From Carthagonibacter sp032251515 (GTDB lineage Bacteria > Gemmatimonadota > Gemmatimonadetes > Palauibacterales > Palauibacteraceae), in assembly GCA_032251515.1 (NCBI GenBank), contig JAVVDU010000004.1, forward strand, positions 1-64,000: a stretch of 64,000 bases of DNA, read 5' to 3'. The translations under genes were made by a program, and so were the position numbers. Below, piece by piece: positions 9,137 to 17,561 of the stretch. Each line of letters opens with the position of its first letter. Position 1 is the first letter of the stretch. The notes beneath the pieces were generated by a model. The model ran no database searches. It was not told the origin of the DNA and worked only from the letters and a program-made list of their open reading frames with translations.

Positions 9137-10016
9137 CGTGAGGCTGGGCGACCGGGTGCGGTGGAAGATCGGCGGCGCGGCGCCGCGGCTCGGCCACGCC
9201 GGGTCGGCGGCCGAGCTCGCGGCGGCGCTGACCGGGATGGAGGAGGCGTCGCACTTCACCCTGGGACGCGGGGCGAACCTGCTGGTGGCCGATCGGGGCG
9301 TGGACGGGGCCGTGTTCGTCCTGCAGGGCACGCTGGCCGGGTTCCGCGAGGGAGACGGGTGGATCGAGGCCGGCGGGGGAGCCGGGCTGCCGGCGCTCGT
9401 GGGACGGGCGCGGAGGGCCGCCGCCGCCGGGTGGAGCTTCCTCGAGGCCGTGCCGGGCAGCGTGGGCGGCGGCCTCCGCATGAACGCGGGGTCGACGGAC
9501 ACGGGCCTGTGGGATCGGGTGGACTGGGTCGATGCACTGACCCCGGCGGGCGAGACGGTCCGCCTCGGCGCCGCGGAGGCGCGCCCGGCGTACCGCCGCG
9601 TCGGGGTGCCCGAGAGCTGGGTGTTCGTGGGGGCACGCTTCCGCGTCGGACGGGGCGACCGCGCTGCCGTGGAGCGGGATCACCGGTCGCGGCGCGAGGC
9701 GAAGATCGCCGCCCAGGTCTACGAGCTCCCGAGCTGCGGGTCGGTGTGGCGGAACCCGGGACCTCCGCACGGGGCGGCGTGGGAACTCGTGGACCGGGTG
9801 GGGATGCGCGGCGCCCGTCGGGGCGGGGCCTGCATCACCGACAAGCACGCGAACTTCATCGCGAACCTGGGCGGAGCGACCGCCGCGGACGTGCTGGACC
9901 TGATGCGGGAGACGCGCCGGCGCGTGCGGGAGGAGACGGGGGTGGAGCTGCGGCCGGAGATCCGGTTCTGGGGATTCACGCGGGAGGAGCTGGAGAGCGT
10001 GGGGGCGGCGGAATGA
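9120..10016 (+). CDS. murB: UDP-N-acetylenolpyruvoylglucosamine reductase MurB
   Basis: MurB is the FAD- and NADPH-dependent reductase that converts UDP-GlcNAc-enolpyruvate to UDP-MurNAc. The sequence has the FAD-binding segment TLGRGANLLVAD, AVPGSVGGGLRMNAG, and SCGSVWRNP carrying the catalytic serine. ITDKHANFIANLG near the C-terminus marks the compact type II form. I chose ATG 9120 because GGGAGG at 9105-9110 lies nine bases upstream. GTG 9114, two codons earlier, would leave only three bases. The start lies inside murC and the stop overlaps ftsQ as ATGA. Confidence 0.95.
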   Translation: MRWERDVRLGDRVRWKIGGAAPRLGHAGSAAELAAALTGMEEASHFTLGRGANLLVADRGVDGAVFVLQGTLAGFREGDGWIEAGGGAGLPALVGRARRAAAAGWSFLEAVPGSVGGGLRMNAGSTDTGLWDRVDWVDALTPAGETVRLGAAEARPAYRRVGVPESWVFVGARFRVGRGDRAAVERDHRSRREAKIAAQVYELPSCGSVWRNPGPPHGAAWELVDRVGMRGARRGGACITDKHANFIANLGGATAADVLDLMRETRRRVREETGVELRPEIRFWGFTREELESVGAAE

Positions 10017-10753
10017 CCAGGACGACGCGACGCCGGCTCCGGGTGGCGGCCGCGGGTGCGCTGCTGGGCGTGACGGCTCCCCTGTGGGGGCCTCGCGTGC
10101 TGCGCGGCATCCCGGTCTTCGAGGTCACGTCGGTGGAGGTGGAGGGCGCGCGCTTCGTCCCGGAGGACGAGATACGCGGTCGCGCGGCCATCGATTCCGC
10201 CGCCTCCGTGTGGGACGACGCCGGGCCGTGGGAGCGGCGGGTCGAGTCCCATCCGCTCGTGGACGAGGCGCGGGTGCGGCGCCGGGGCCCAGGCCGGCTC
10301 GCCATCCAGGTGCGCGAAGTCCGTCCCGTGGCGCTGGCGGCGACGCCGGAGCTGCTGCCGGTGGACGAGGACGGCCGGGTGCTCGAGATCGATCCGGCCC
10401 GACACGGGCTGGACCTTCCCATCCTCGCGGAAGCGGAGCTGGAACCCGGCGGTCGGCGCCTGCACGACGAAGCGCAGCGCCGGGCGCTGGCGGCCCTGGA
10501 AGAGCTGCGGGTGGTGGATCCGGAATTTCCGGGCCGGGTGTCGGAGATCCGCGTCGCCGACGCGGAGTCGCTGGAGCTGCTGCTGGTGGACGGGAGCCGC
10601 GTGGAGCGCCTCGTCCTGCCCCTCCGCGGCCCGGCCCTGGCCTTCCGGCGCGCCGCCGCCGCGATCCGGGCCGTCGAGGCGCGCGGACCGGTGGAGACGG
10701 CCGACGCCCGGTTCGCCGGCCAGGTGGTGATCCGCCCGAGGAGCGGACCGTGA
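10013..10753 (+). CDS. ftsQ: Cell-division protein FtsQ
   Basis: FtsQ is a single-pass inner-membrane protein that links early and late division proteins. The 246-residue protein has a basic N-terminus, one membrane segment (about residues 10-26), then a POTRA domain (FEVTSVEVEGARFVPEDEI) and the beta domain typical of FtsQ/DivIB (LPVDEDGRVLEI). Sequence conservation in this family is low, so the call relies on this architecture plus position between murB and ftsA. No ddl gene lies between murB and ftsQ, unlike many proteobacterial clusters. The ATG overlaps the murB stop. Confidence 0.9.
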   Translation: MTRTTRRRLRVAAAGALLGVTAPLWGPRVLRGIPVFEVTSVEVEGARFVPEDEIRGRAAIDSAASVWDDAGPWERRVESHPLVDEARVRRRGPGRLAIQVREVRPVALAATPELLPVDEDGRVLEIDPARHGLDLPILAEAELEPGGRRLHDEAQRRALAALEELRVVDPEFPGRVSEIRVADAESLELLLVDGSRVERLVLPLRGPALAFRRAAAAIRAVEARGPVETADARFAGQVVIRPRSGP

Positions 10754-11982
10754 TGCGGCGGCCGCGGGGCCTCGCGGGGCTCGACGTCGGCACGGGCACG
10801 ACGACGGCGGTGATCGTCGCCGATGACGCCGCGTGGTCGGGGGGCGAGGAGCAGCCGCGAGTGCTCGGGATCGGACAGGCCCCGAGCGGCGGGGTCCGGA
10901 ACCGGGCGGTGACGTCGATCGAGGAGGCGGTGGAGTCGATTCGGACCGCCCTGCAGGGCGCGGAGGAGATGGCCGGCCTGGAGGCCGCCACGGTGTTCGC
11001 GGGCGTGGCCGGCGACCACGTCCGCGTCGAGCGGTCTTCCGGGGTGGTAGCGGTGTCCGACCGCGAGGTCATGGAGCGGGACATCGACCGGGTGCACGAG
11101 GTGGCGCGCGCCGTTCCCCTGCCGGACGGCCGCGAGCTCATCCACGCCATCCCGCAGGACTACGCCGTGGACGGTACCACGGGCGTGCGCGACCCGGCCG
11201 GCATGGAAGCCACGCGGCTGGAGTCGGAGGTATGCCTGGTGACCGCCGACGTCGCGGCCACGCAGAACCTGCGCAGGGCGATCGACCGGGCGGGCTGGCG
11301 GCTGGACGAGCTGGTGCTCGCTCCCCTGGCCACGAATCTCGCGGTGCTCGACCCGGAGCGCCGACGGGCCGGCGTCGTGCTGGTGGAGATCGGGGCGGCG
11401 GCCACGGAGATCCTCGCGTTCCGGGACGAGCGCCTGTGTCTCGTCGCCACCCTGCCGTGGGGCGGGGGGACGGTGACGAACGACATCGTCAAGGGCCTCG
11501 GGGTCCCGGCGGCCGAGGCGGAGCGGCTCAAGGTCCGTCACGGCATCGCGCAGGCGCGCCGGGCGGACGCGACCGAGAAGCTCGAGATCCCCGGCCCGGT
11601 TCCGGGGCGGCGGCGGGAGGTGGGCCGGGACCTGCTCGCCCACATCATCGAGCAGCGGCTGGACGAGATGTTCGGCCTGATCTACGAGGAGCTCGAGGCC
11701 CGCGACCTCCTGGGGACGCTGGCGGCGGGCGTCGTGCTCACGGGCGGCGCCGCGCGCCTCGACGGACTGGCGGAGCTGGCGCAGGAGGTGTTCGACATGC
11801 CGGTGTCGATCGGGCTTCCGGGCCCGGGCCTGGGCGGACTGGTGGACTCGGTCCGCCGCCCCGAGTGCGCCACGTCGGTCGGGCTGGCGATGTACGGACA
11901 TCACCGCCGGCGGGAGCGGCCCGTCGGCTCGGCGGTGCGGGCGCTGGGGCGGGTCGGCGAGTGGCTGAAGGAGTTCTTCTGA
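10753..11982 (+). CDS. ftsA: Cell-division protein FtsA
   Basis: FtsA is an actin-like ATPase that tethers FtsZ to the membrane. The 409-residue protein has the phosphate-1 motif GLDVGTGTTTAVI at the N-terminus, a 1C subdomain, VLVEIGAAATEILAF (phosphate 2) and VVLTGGAARLDGL (adenosine motif). It ends in an amphipathic helix, VGEWLKEFF, matching the membrane-targeting sequence of the family. The start is ATG 10753, overlapping the ftsQ stop; an in-frame GTG lies immediately before it at 10750. ftsZ follows after 110 bases. Confidence 0.95.
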   Translation: MRRPRGLAGLDVGTGTTTAVIVADDAAWSGGEEQPRVLGIGQAPSGGVRNRAVTSIEEAVESIRTALQGAEEMAGLEAATVFAGVAGDHVRVERSSGVVAVSDREVMERDIDRVHEVARAVPLPDGRELIHAIPQDYAVDGTTGVRDPAGMEATRLESEVCLVTADVAATQNLRRAIDRAGWRLDELVLAPLATNLAVLDPERRRAGVVLVEIGAAATEILAFRDERLCLVATLPWGGGTVTNDIVKGLGVPAAEAERLKVRHGIAQARRADATEKLEIPGPVPGRRREVGRDLLAHIIEQRLDEMFGLIYEELEARDLLGTLAAGVVLTGGAARLDGLAELAQEVFDMPVSIGLPGPGLGGLVDSVRRPECATSVGLAMYGHHRRRERPVGSAVRALGRVGEWLKEFF

Positions 11983-12092
11983 TGAGGGACGGCGCGATGA
12001 CGCAGGGAAGGGAGGGCGCGGCGGTTCCGCCGGCGTCCCCGTCGTGCCGTGAACATGGCAAGCGGGCCCGCGGGCCCGGGGAGGAGGCACAG

Positions 12093-13271
12093 ATGGTCTT
12101 CGAGCTCGACGAGGCGGGAACCCGCAACGCGCGGATGAAGGTGGTCGGCGTGGGCGGCGCCGGCGGGAACGCCGTGAACCGGATGATCGACGAGGAACTC
12201 GAGGGCGTCGAGTTCGTGGCGATCAACACCGACGCACAGGCCCTGAAGAACTGCAATGCGCACATCCGGCTTCAGATCGGCCGCAAGCTGACCCGGGGGC
12301 TGGGTGCGGGTGCGCGCCCCGAGGTCGGCCGGCAGGCGGTCGCCGAGAACGAGGAGGAGATCCGGCGCGCCCTCGAGGGAGCCGACCTCGTCTTCGTCAC
12401 CGCCGGCATGGGCGGAGGAACGGGGACGGGGGCCGCCCCGCGGGTCGGCCAGATCGCGTCGGAGCTCGGCGCCCTCGTGATCGCGATCGTGTCGCGTCCG
12501 TTCCTGTTCGAGGGCAAGAAGCGGATGCGGCACGCGGAGCTCGGGCTCAAGGATCTCCGGGGAAGCGTCGACACGATGATCGTCGTGCCGAACGAGCGCC
12601 TCCTGTCCGTGGTCGGCAAGGGCACGACGTTCCGGGATGCCCTGAAGAAGGCGGACGAGGTCCTGCTTCACGCCACGCAGGGAATCTCGGACCTGATCAG
12701 CGTGACCGGCGAGGTGAACGTCGACTTCGCCGACGTGCGAACCGTCATGTCGAACCGCGGCGCGGCCCTCATGGGCACCGGTGAGGCGACGGGCGAGAAC
12801 CGGGCCGTGGAGGCGGCGCAGGAGGCGATTTGCTCGCCGCTTCTCGACAACGTATCCATCCACGGCGCGACCGGCGTGCTGGTGAACATCTCGGGCGGCA
12901 TGGATCTGGCCATCGACGAAGTCACCACGATCAACTCGATCGTGCAGGAGGCGGTGGGCGACGACGCCGAGATGATCTTCGGCGCCGTCCACGACGCGAG
13001 CCTGGATGGCCGGGTCCGCGTGACGGTGATCGCCACGGGATTCGGCGCGGAGGACGGCGAGGGCCTGGATTCCGTCCCCACCCTGCGCGTCGTGCCCCCC
13101 GAGCCGGCGAAGCCGGATCCGGCGGCCGTGCGGCCCCGGCTGGTGAGCGTCGCGGGCGGTGAGCCGCAGGCCCTTCCGGAGGCGCGGCCGGGTTTGCGCA
13201 GCGAGTTCGGGACCCGGGGAACGATGGAGGACCTCGAGATTCCGACGTTCATCCGGCGCCAGATGGACTGA
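12093..13271 (+). CDS. ftsZ: Cell-division tubulin homologue FtsZ
   Basis: FtsZ is the GTPase that forms the division ring. The 392-residue protein shows the N-terminal KVVGVGGAGGNAVNRM, the tubulin signature GGGTGTGAAP, the T7 loop region NVDFADVRTVMSNRG and a C-terminal conserved peptide, DLEIPTFIRRQ, that binds FtsA. A linker of roughly 55 residues precedes that peptide. I chose ATG 12093 because GAGGAGG at 12081-12087 sits five bases upstream and homologues begin near here. An in-frame ATG at 11982, overlapping the ftsA stop, would add 37 residues with no resemblance to FtsZ. Confidence 0.96.
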   Translation: MVFELDEAGTRNARMKVVGVGGAGGNAVNRMIDEELEGVEFVAINTDAQALKNCNAHIRLQIGRKLTRGLGAGARPEVGRQAVAENEEEIRRALEGADLVFVTAGMGGGTGTGAAPRVGQIASELGALVIAIVSRPFLFEGKKRMRHAELGLKDLRGSVDTMIVVPNERLLSVVGKGTTFRDALKKADEVLLHATQGISDLISVTGEVNVDFADVRTVMSNRGAALMGTGEATGENRAVEAAQEAICSPLLDNVSIHGATGVLVNISGGMDLAIDEVTTINSIVQEAVGDDAEMIFGAVHDASLDGRVRVTVIATGFGAEDGEGLDSVPTLRVVPPEPAKPDPAAVRPRLVSVAGGEPQALPEARPGLRSEFGTRGTMEDLEIPTFIRRQMD

Positions 13272-13304
13272 AGCAGGAGGCAGGGATGCCGTGAGGACCG
13301 GATC

Positions 13305-14570
13305 GTGAGCCCCGTGCCGGGGGTGCGCCGCGCGGCGGCGCTCGCCGTGGCCGTGGCGCTGGCCGCCTGCGGGCCGGCGCCGGGCGGACAGGAGGTGCCG
13401 CTCGTCGTCGTGCCCGTGCCGGAGCCGCCGGCGATCGTGTACGACACGCTGGCGCCGGGAGAGACGCTGGGCGACCTGCTCGCCGGGAACGGCGTGAGCC
13501 CGGCCGTCGCCGTGGAGCTCACCCGTGCGGTACGCGAGTACAAGAGTCCCCGCCGGCTGCGGCCGGGCCTGGTGGCCCGGTTCACGGCGCTGCCCGAGCA
13601 GGACCCGAGCCGCGTCCTGCTGCAGTTGTCGCCCGACTCGCTCCTCGACCTGGCCCGGAACGACGCGGGCTGGCGGGCGCACGTCCACGAGGTGCCCCTG
13701 TCGGTGGACACCGTGATTCTGGCGGGCCGGATCGAAACGAGCCTGTGGGACGCCGCGCTGTCCGGCGAGGCCCACCGTCTCGTCGAGGGCGAGTTCCGGG
13801 AATACGTGTTCGACCTGGCCGACGTGTTCGCGTGGAAGGTGGACTTCACCCGTGACATCCGCGCGGGCGACGCCTTCCGGGTGGCGATCGAGCGGGAGCG
13901 CCGGCCCGACGGGTCGGTGCGCACGCGCCGCTTCCTGGCGATCGAGCTCCGGAACCGGGGGCGGCTGCTGACGGGGATTCCGTTCACGCGGCCCGGCGGC
14001 CGGCGCGAGTACTTCGACCCGGACGGCGAGGCGATGCGTGGCGTCTTCCTCCGGTATCCGGTGCCGTTCCGCATCACCAGCGGCTTCTCGGGCCGCCGCT
14101 ACCACCCGGTCCTGAAGCGTACGCGCGCCCATCTCGGCATCGATTACGGCGCGCCGCACGGCACGCCGGTGCGCGCCACGGCGGCCGGCACCGTGGTGCG
14201 CGCGGGCACCTGGGGGGGATTCGGCCGCATGGTGGAGATCCGGCACGTGAAGGGCATCCGCACGCGATACGCGCACCTGAGCGGGATCCAGCGCGGCGTT
14301 CGGGTCGGCGCTCTCGTGGACCAGGGGCAGGTGATCGGCCGGGTCGGCTCCACGGGACTCGCCACGGGCCCGCACCTGCACTACGAGTTCCTGCAGGAGG
14401 GGCGCCACCGCAATCCGTCCACGGTCGACCTCCCGTCCGCCGAGCGGCTCGAGACGCAGCACATGGATGCCTTCCGAGCCGTGCGCGACGAGGCGCTCGC
14501 TCTTCTCGGGCCCGTCCCGCTTCCCGGCGCGTCGCCTCCTGCCGCCGCGGAGCTCCCGGTCGCCGATTGA
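13305..14570 (+). CDS. Lipoprotein M23-family peptidoglycan endopeptidase
   Basis: This is predicted to be a periplasmic lipoprotein that cuts peptide cross-links in peptidoglycan. The 421-residue protein has a signal sequence with lipobox LAAC (cysteine at about 22). A LysM/OapA-like segment follows (LAPGETLGDLLAGNGV, about 47-62), then a middle beta domain. The C-terminal LytM domain carries its zinc ligands in HLGIDYGAPHGTPV and GPHLHYE. Both metal-binding motifs are intact, so it is likely active rather than an EnvC-like activator. The architecture resembles MepM. It starts at GTG 13305, 33 bases after ftsZ and probably on the same transcript, which fits a role in septal wall remodelling. 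Confidence 0.88.
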   Translation: MSPVPGVRRAAALAVAVALAACGPAPGGQEVPLVVVPVPEPPAIVYDTLAPGETLGDLLAGNGVSPAVAVELTRAVREYKSPRRLRPGLVARFTALPEQDPSRVLLQLSPDSLLDLARNDAGWRAHVHEVPLSVDTVILAGRIETSLWDAALSGEAHRLVEGEFREYVFDLADVFAWKVDFTRDIRAGDAFRVAIERERRPDGSVRTRRFLAIELRNRGRLLTGIPFTRPGGRREYFDPDGEAMRGVFLRYPVPFRITSGFSGRRYHPVLKRTRAHLGIDYGAPHGTPVRATAAGTVVRAGTWGGFGRMVEIRHVKGIRTRYAHLSGIQRGVRVGALVDQGQVIGRVGSTGLATGPHLHYEFLQEGRHRNPSTVDLPSAERLETQHMDAFRAVRDEALALLGPVPLPGASPPAAAELPVAD

Positions 14571-14598
14571 GCGCCGCCCGGGCCCGTTCTCCGGGCCG

Positions 14599-16557
14599 TT
14601 GATTCCCGCCCTGGCGGCCGCGGCGGCCATCGCGGCCGCGTGGCTCCGCTACGGGCGGCGCGAGGAGCGCGTGACCGGCCGGCTCGGGCCGGCGTTGTGC
14701 CACGCGGCCGGCGTCTTCCTGCTGCTGGCCGGCCTGTGGCTGCCCGGTCGCTCTCCAGCGGGACCGGCTCGCGCTCCGCGGGTGGCGCTGCTGGATCTCT
14801 CGGCCAGCATGGGACTGCCGGCCCGGCCGGACGGCCCGACGCGTCGGGACTCGGCCCTGGCACGGCTGGCGGATCTCGAGGCCGATCTCGTGCTGGGCTT
14901 CGCCGACACGGTCACCGGACCCCTGGACACGGCGGCGCCGCCGGGGACGGAGGGGGCGCGATCCCGCCTGGCGCCGGCCCTCCGCGCGGCGCGGGCCGCG
15001 GGGGCCCGTCGCGTCGTCGTGGTGAGCGATGGCGAGCTGGAGGACCGGGCCGAGGCGATGCGGGAGGCCGACCGGCTGGGGCTCGCGGTGGAGGAGGTGC
15101 GCACGGCCGCCCCGGTGCTCCGGACGACCGTGGTCTCGGCAACGGCCCCCGCGCGGGTCCGGGCGGGTGACACGCTGGTCGTGGCGGTAGAGGTGCGAAC
15201 GCCGGCCCCGTCGCCCGCGCCGGAGCTCGCAGGCGGGACGCCGGGTGGCTCCAGCGGCGATTCGATCACGATCGAGGTGCGGGCGGGCGCGGGGATGCGG
15301 GCCGGCCGCACCGTTCCCCGGCCCGCGCCGGGACGCATCGCGTGGACGGAGATCCCCGTGGCGGTGCCGCGCGAAGCCCCCGGCTGGCTCGAGTTGCACG
15401 TCACCCTGGCCCCTCCGGCGGACCCGCTCGCGGCGGACCCGGGACGCCGCGTCCTCGTGGAAGTCGTGCCGGACGCGGCGGGGATCGTGCTGGTCTCGAC
15501 GGAGCCGGATCCCGAGCCGGGCCTTCTCCTGCCGGTGCTGCGGCGGGCCGGCGGAGATGGTGTGCGGGCGTTTCTACGGGTCGGCGCGGCCTGGGTCGAG
15601 GCCGACGATACGCCCCGCCGCGTGCCGGAGGCGGCGGTGCGCTCGGCGGCCCGGGCGGCGGACCTTCTCATCGTGCAGGGGACGCCCGGGCGGCTTCCAC
15701 CGTGGCTCGCGGAAGCCGCGGACCTCTCGCGCCGGCTCCTCGTGCTGGCGCGAGGACAGGGCGTGCTGCCGGGCGGGCTCGGACAGGTCGGCCCCGGCGG
15801 GCCGGGCTACTGGTATGCCGTGCCGCCGCCTCCCTCCAGTCCCGTGGGGCCGCCGCTGGCCGGACTCGACGTGGGCGGACTCCCGCCGCTGGCGGCGTTT
15901 CACGACCTGCGCGATGCGGCAGGCCGGAGCGCGCTGGGGGCGCGGCGCGACCGGCGGGGCGAGGAGCGGCCGGCGGTCGTCCTGCGGGAGGCGGGAGAGC
16001 GGCGAGCCGCCGTGTCGGCGATGGAGGGGACGTGGCGGTGGGCGTTGCGGACCGGGGAGCCCCGGGACGTGTACCGGGCCCTGTTCTCCGGGCTGCTCGG
16101 CTGGCTGCTGGCGGAAGGAGCGCCGCCGCCGGTCCACGTCGTGGAGGAGGAGGTCGCTGCGGGGCGGCCGGTCGTGCTGGCGGTGGCCCCGGACGTCCGT
16201 TCCCTGGAGGTCCGGCTTCTCGACTCGCTGGGAGCGACGCTCGCGGCCGTCTCCCCGGACCCGGGGACGGCGCGGGTCGAAGGGCCTCCGCTCCCGGCCG
16301 GCCGGGTGGTTCTGGTGGCCGAGGGGATCCGCGGCGGCGGCGAGGCGTTCCGCCGGGAGCGTCCGCTGTGGGTTTCCGGCCCGCAGGCGGAGCGGGCGGG
16401 ACGGGACGCGGAGCCGCCTCTGTCGATCCCGGAGCGCCGGCACGGCGACGCGGAGCGGGAGGCCGGCGGCGGCCTCCCGCCGGTCTGGCCGTTCCTGCTC
16501 GCGGCCTGTTTCCTGTGCGGGGAGTGGGCGTGGCGACGCCGTCTCGGGCTGCGCTGA
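14599..16557 (+). CDS. Membrane-anchored VWA-domain protein, function unknown
   Basis: I do not recognise a named family beyond the von Willebrand A fold. Two hydrophobic segments lie near the N-terminus, a VWA domain follows with a MIDAS-like DLSASMG and a VVVVSDGELED strand, then a long extracytoplasmic region, and one C-terminal membrane segment (WPFLLAACFLCGEWAW) ends in a basic tail. The layout resembles BatA/BatB-type or transglutaminase-linked VWA proteins of Gram-negative bacteria. The start is uncertain. TTG 14599 keeps both membrane segments (652 residues). ATG 14467 would overlap the M23 gene by 104 bases, and GTG 14671 has a GAGGAG just upstream but loses the first segment. It lies between the M23 gene and ftsY. 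Confidence 0.72.
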   Translation: MIPALAAAAAIAAAWLRYGRREERVTGRLGPALCHAAGVFLLLAGLWLPGRSPAGPARAPRVALLDLSASMGLPARPDGPTRRDSALARLADLEADLVLGFADTVTGPLDTAAPPGTEGARSRLAPALRAARAAGARRVVVVSDGELEDRAEAMREADRLGLAVEEVRTAAPVLRTTVVSATAPARVRAGDTLVVAVEVRTPAPSPAPELAGGTPGGSSGDSITIEVRAGAGMRAGRTVPRPAPGRIAWTEIPVAVPREAPGWLELHVTLAPPADPLAADPGRRVLVEVVPDAAGIVLVSTEPDPEPGLLLPVLRRAGGDGVRAFLRVGAAWVEADDTPRRVPEAAVRSAARAADLLIVQGTPGRLPPWLAEAADLSRRLLVLARGQGVLPGGLGQVGPGGPGYWYAVPPPPSSPVGPPLAGLDVGGLPPLAAFHDLRDAAGRSALGARRDRRGEERPAVVLREAGERRAAVSAMEGTWRWALRTGEPRDVYRALFSGLLGWLLAEGAPPPVHVVEEEVAAGRPVVLAVAPDVRSLEVRLLDSLGATLAAVSPDPGTARVEGPPLPAGRVVLVAEGIRGGGEAFRRERPLWVSGPQAERAGRDAEPPLSIPERRHGDAEREAGGGLPPVWPFLLAACFLCGEWAWRRRLGLR

Positions 16558-16624
16558 CGCGACGGAACGCTGCGGCGGATCGCCGCCGCGGCGAGGCGAG
16601 GATGACCCTGCGGATGGAAGGGCG

Positions 16625-17560
16625 ATGACAGGCGAAGCGAAGAACGGGCGGGGGACGGGCGCACTGCGGTCCCTGTGGCGCAGGATCGTGGACATCTCCC
16701 TCACGGACGTGTCCACCCTGGTGCACGGCATCGACGAAGACACGATCGAGGAGCTCGAGAGGGTCCTGCTCGAGGCGGACTTCGGGGTCGAGACCACCGC
16801 GGAGCTGGTGGACGACCTCGAGAGGGCGGCGCGGCGCGGCGCGGTGCGGGGAGAAGGCGACCTGCGGGAGGTCCTGGGAGGACGGATCCGCGAAGTGCTG
16901 CGGGAAGCGACGGCCGGAGCGCCGCCATCGGCACCCGTGGCGGACGGCGAGCCGCGCGTCGTCCTGCTGGTAGGGGTGAACGGCACGGGAAAGACCACGA
17001 CGGCGGCGAAGCTCGCGCACCGGGCGCGGCGGCGGGGCGAGACGGCGCTGCTGGCGGCCACGGACACGTTCCGCAGCGGCGCCCAGGCCCAGCTCCGGAT
17101 CTGGGCGGAGCGGGTGGGTGCGGACTGCATCGGCGGCCGCCCCGGCGGCGATCCGGCCGCCGTGGCGTTCGACGCGGCGACGGCCGCCCGGGCGCGATCG
17201 ATCGACCTGCTGCTGGTGGACACGGCCGGCCGCCTGCACACGCAGAGAGGCCTGATGGAGGAACTGCGGAAGATCGACCGGGTGCTCGGGCGCGTGGTAC
17301 CCGGCGCCCCGCACGAGCGCTGGCTCGTGGTCGACGCCACGGCCGGCCAGAACGTGGTCCGCCAGGCGCAGGTGTTCGGAGAGGCACTTCCCCTGGGGGG
17401 TCTCGTGCTGACCAAGTTCGACAGCTCGGCCCGCGGGGGCACGGCCGTCGCCGTCGCGCGCGAGCTCGGCGTGCCGGTGCTCTGGCTGGGCACGGGTGAG
17501 TCGGTCGACGACCTCGAGCCGTTCGAGGCCGACCGGTACGTGGAGAAGCTGCTCGGCTGA
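16625..17560 (+). CDS. ftsY: Signal-recognition-particle receptor FtsY
   Basis: FtsY is the GTPase receptor that receives SRP-ribosome complexes at the inner membrane. At 311 residues it has the short form without a long acidic A domain. The N domain runs to about residue 95. The G domain then has LLVGVNGTGKTTTAAKLA (G1), TDTFRSGAQAQL (G2), DTAGRLHTQ (G3) and LTKFDSSARGGTAV (G4). VDDLEPFEADRYVEKLLG ends the protein as in homologues. The ATG at 16625 has GGAAGG a few bases upstream. recG follows after one base, so the two are probably cotranscribed. Confidence 0.95.
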   Translation: MTGEAKNGRGTGALRSLWRRIVDISLTDVSTLVHGIDEDTIEELERVLLEADFGVETTAELVDDLERAARRGAVRGEGDLREVLGGRIREVLREATAGAPPSAPVADGEPRVVLLVGVNGTGKTTTAAKLAHRARRRGETALLAATDTFRSGAQAQLRIWAERVGADCIGGRPGGDPAAVAFDAATAARARSIDLLLVDTAGRLHTQRGLMEELRKIDRVLGRVVPGAPHERWLVVDATAGQNVVRQAQVFGEALPLGGLVLTKFDSSARGGTAVAVARELGVPVLWLGTGESVDDLEPFEADRYVEKLLG

Positions 17561-17561
17561 G

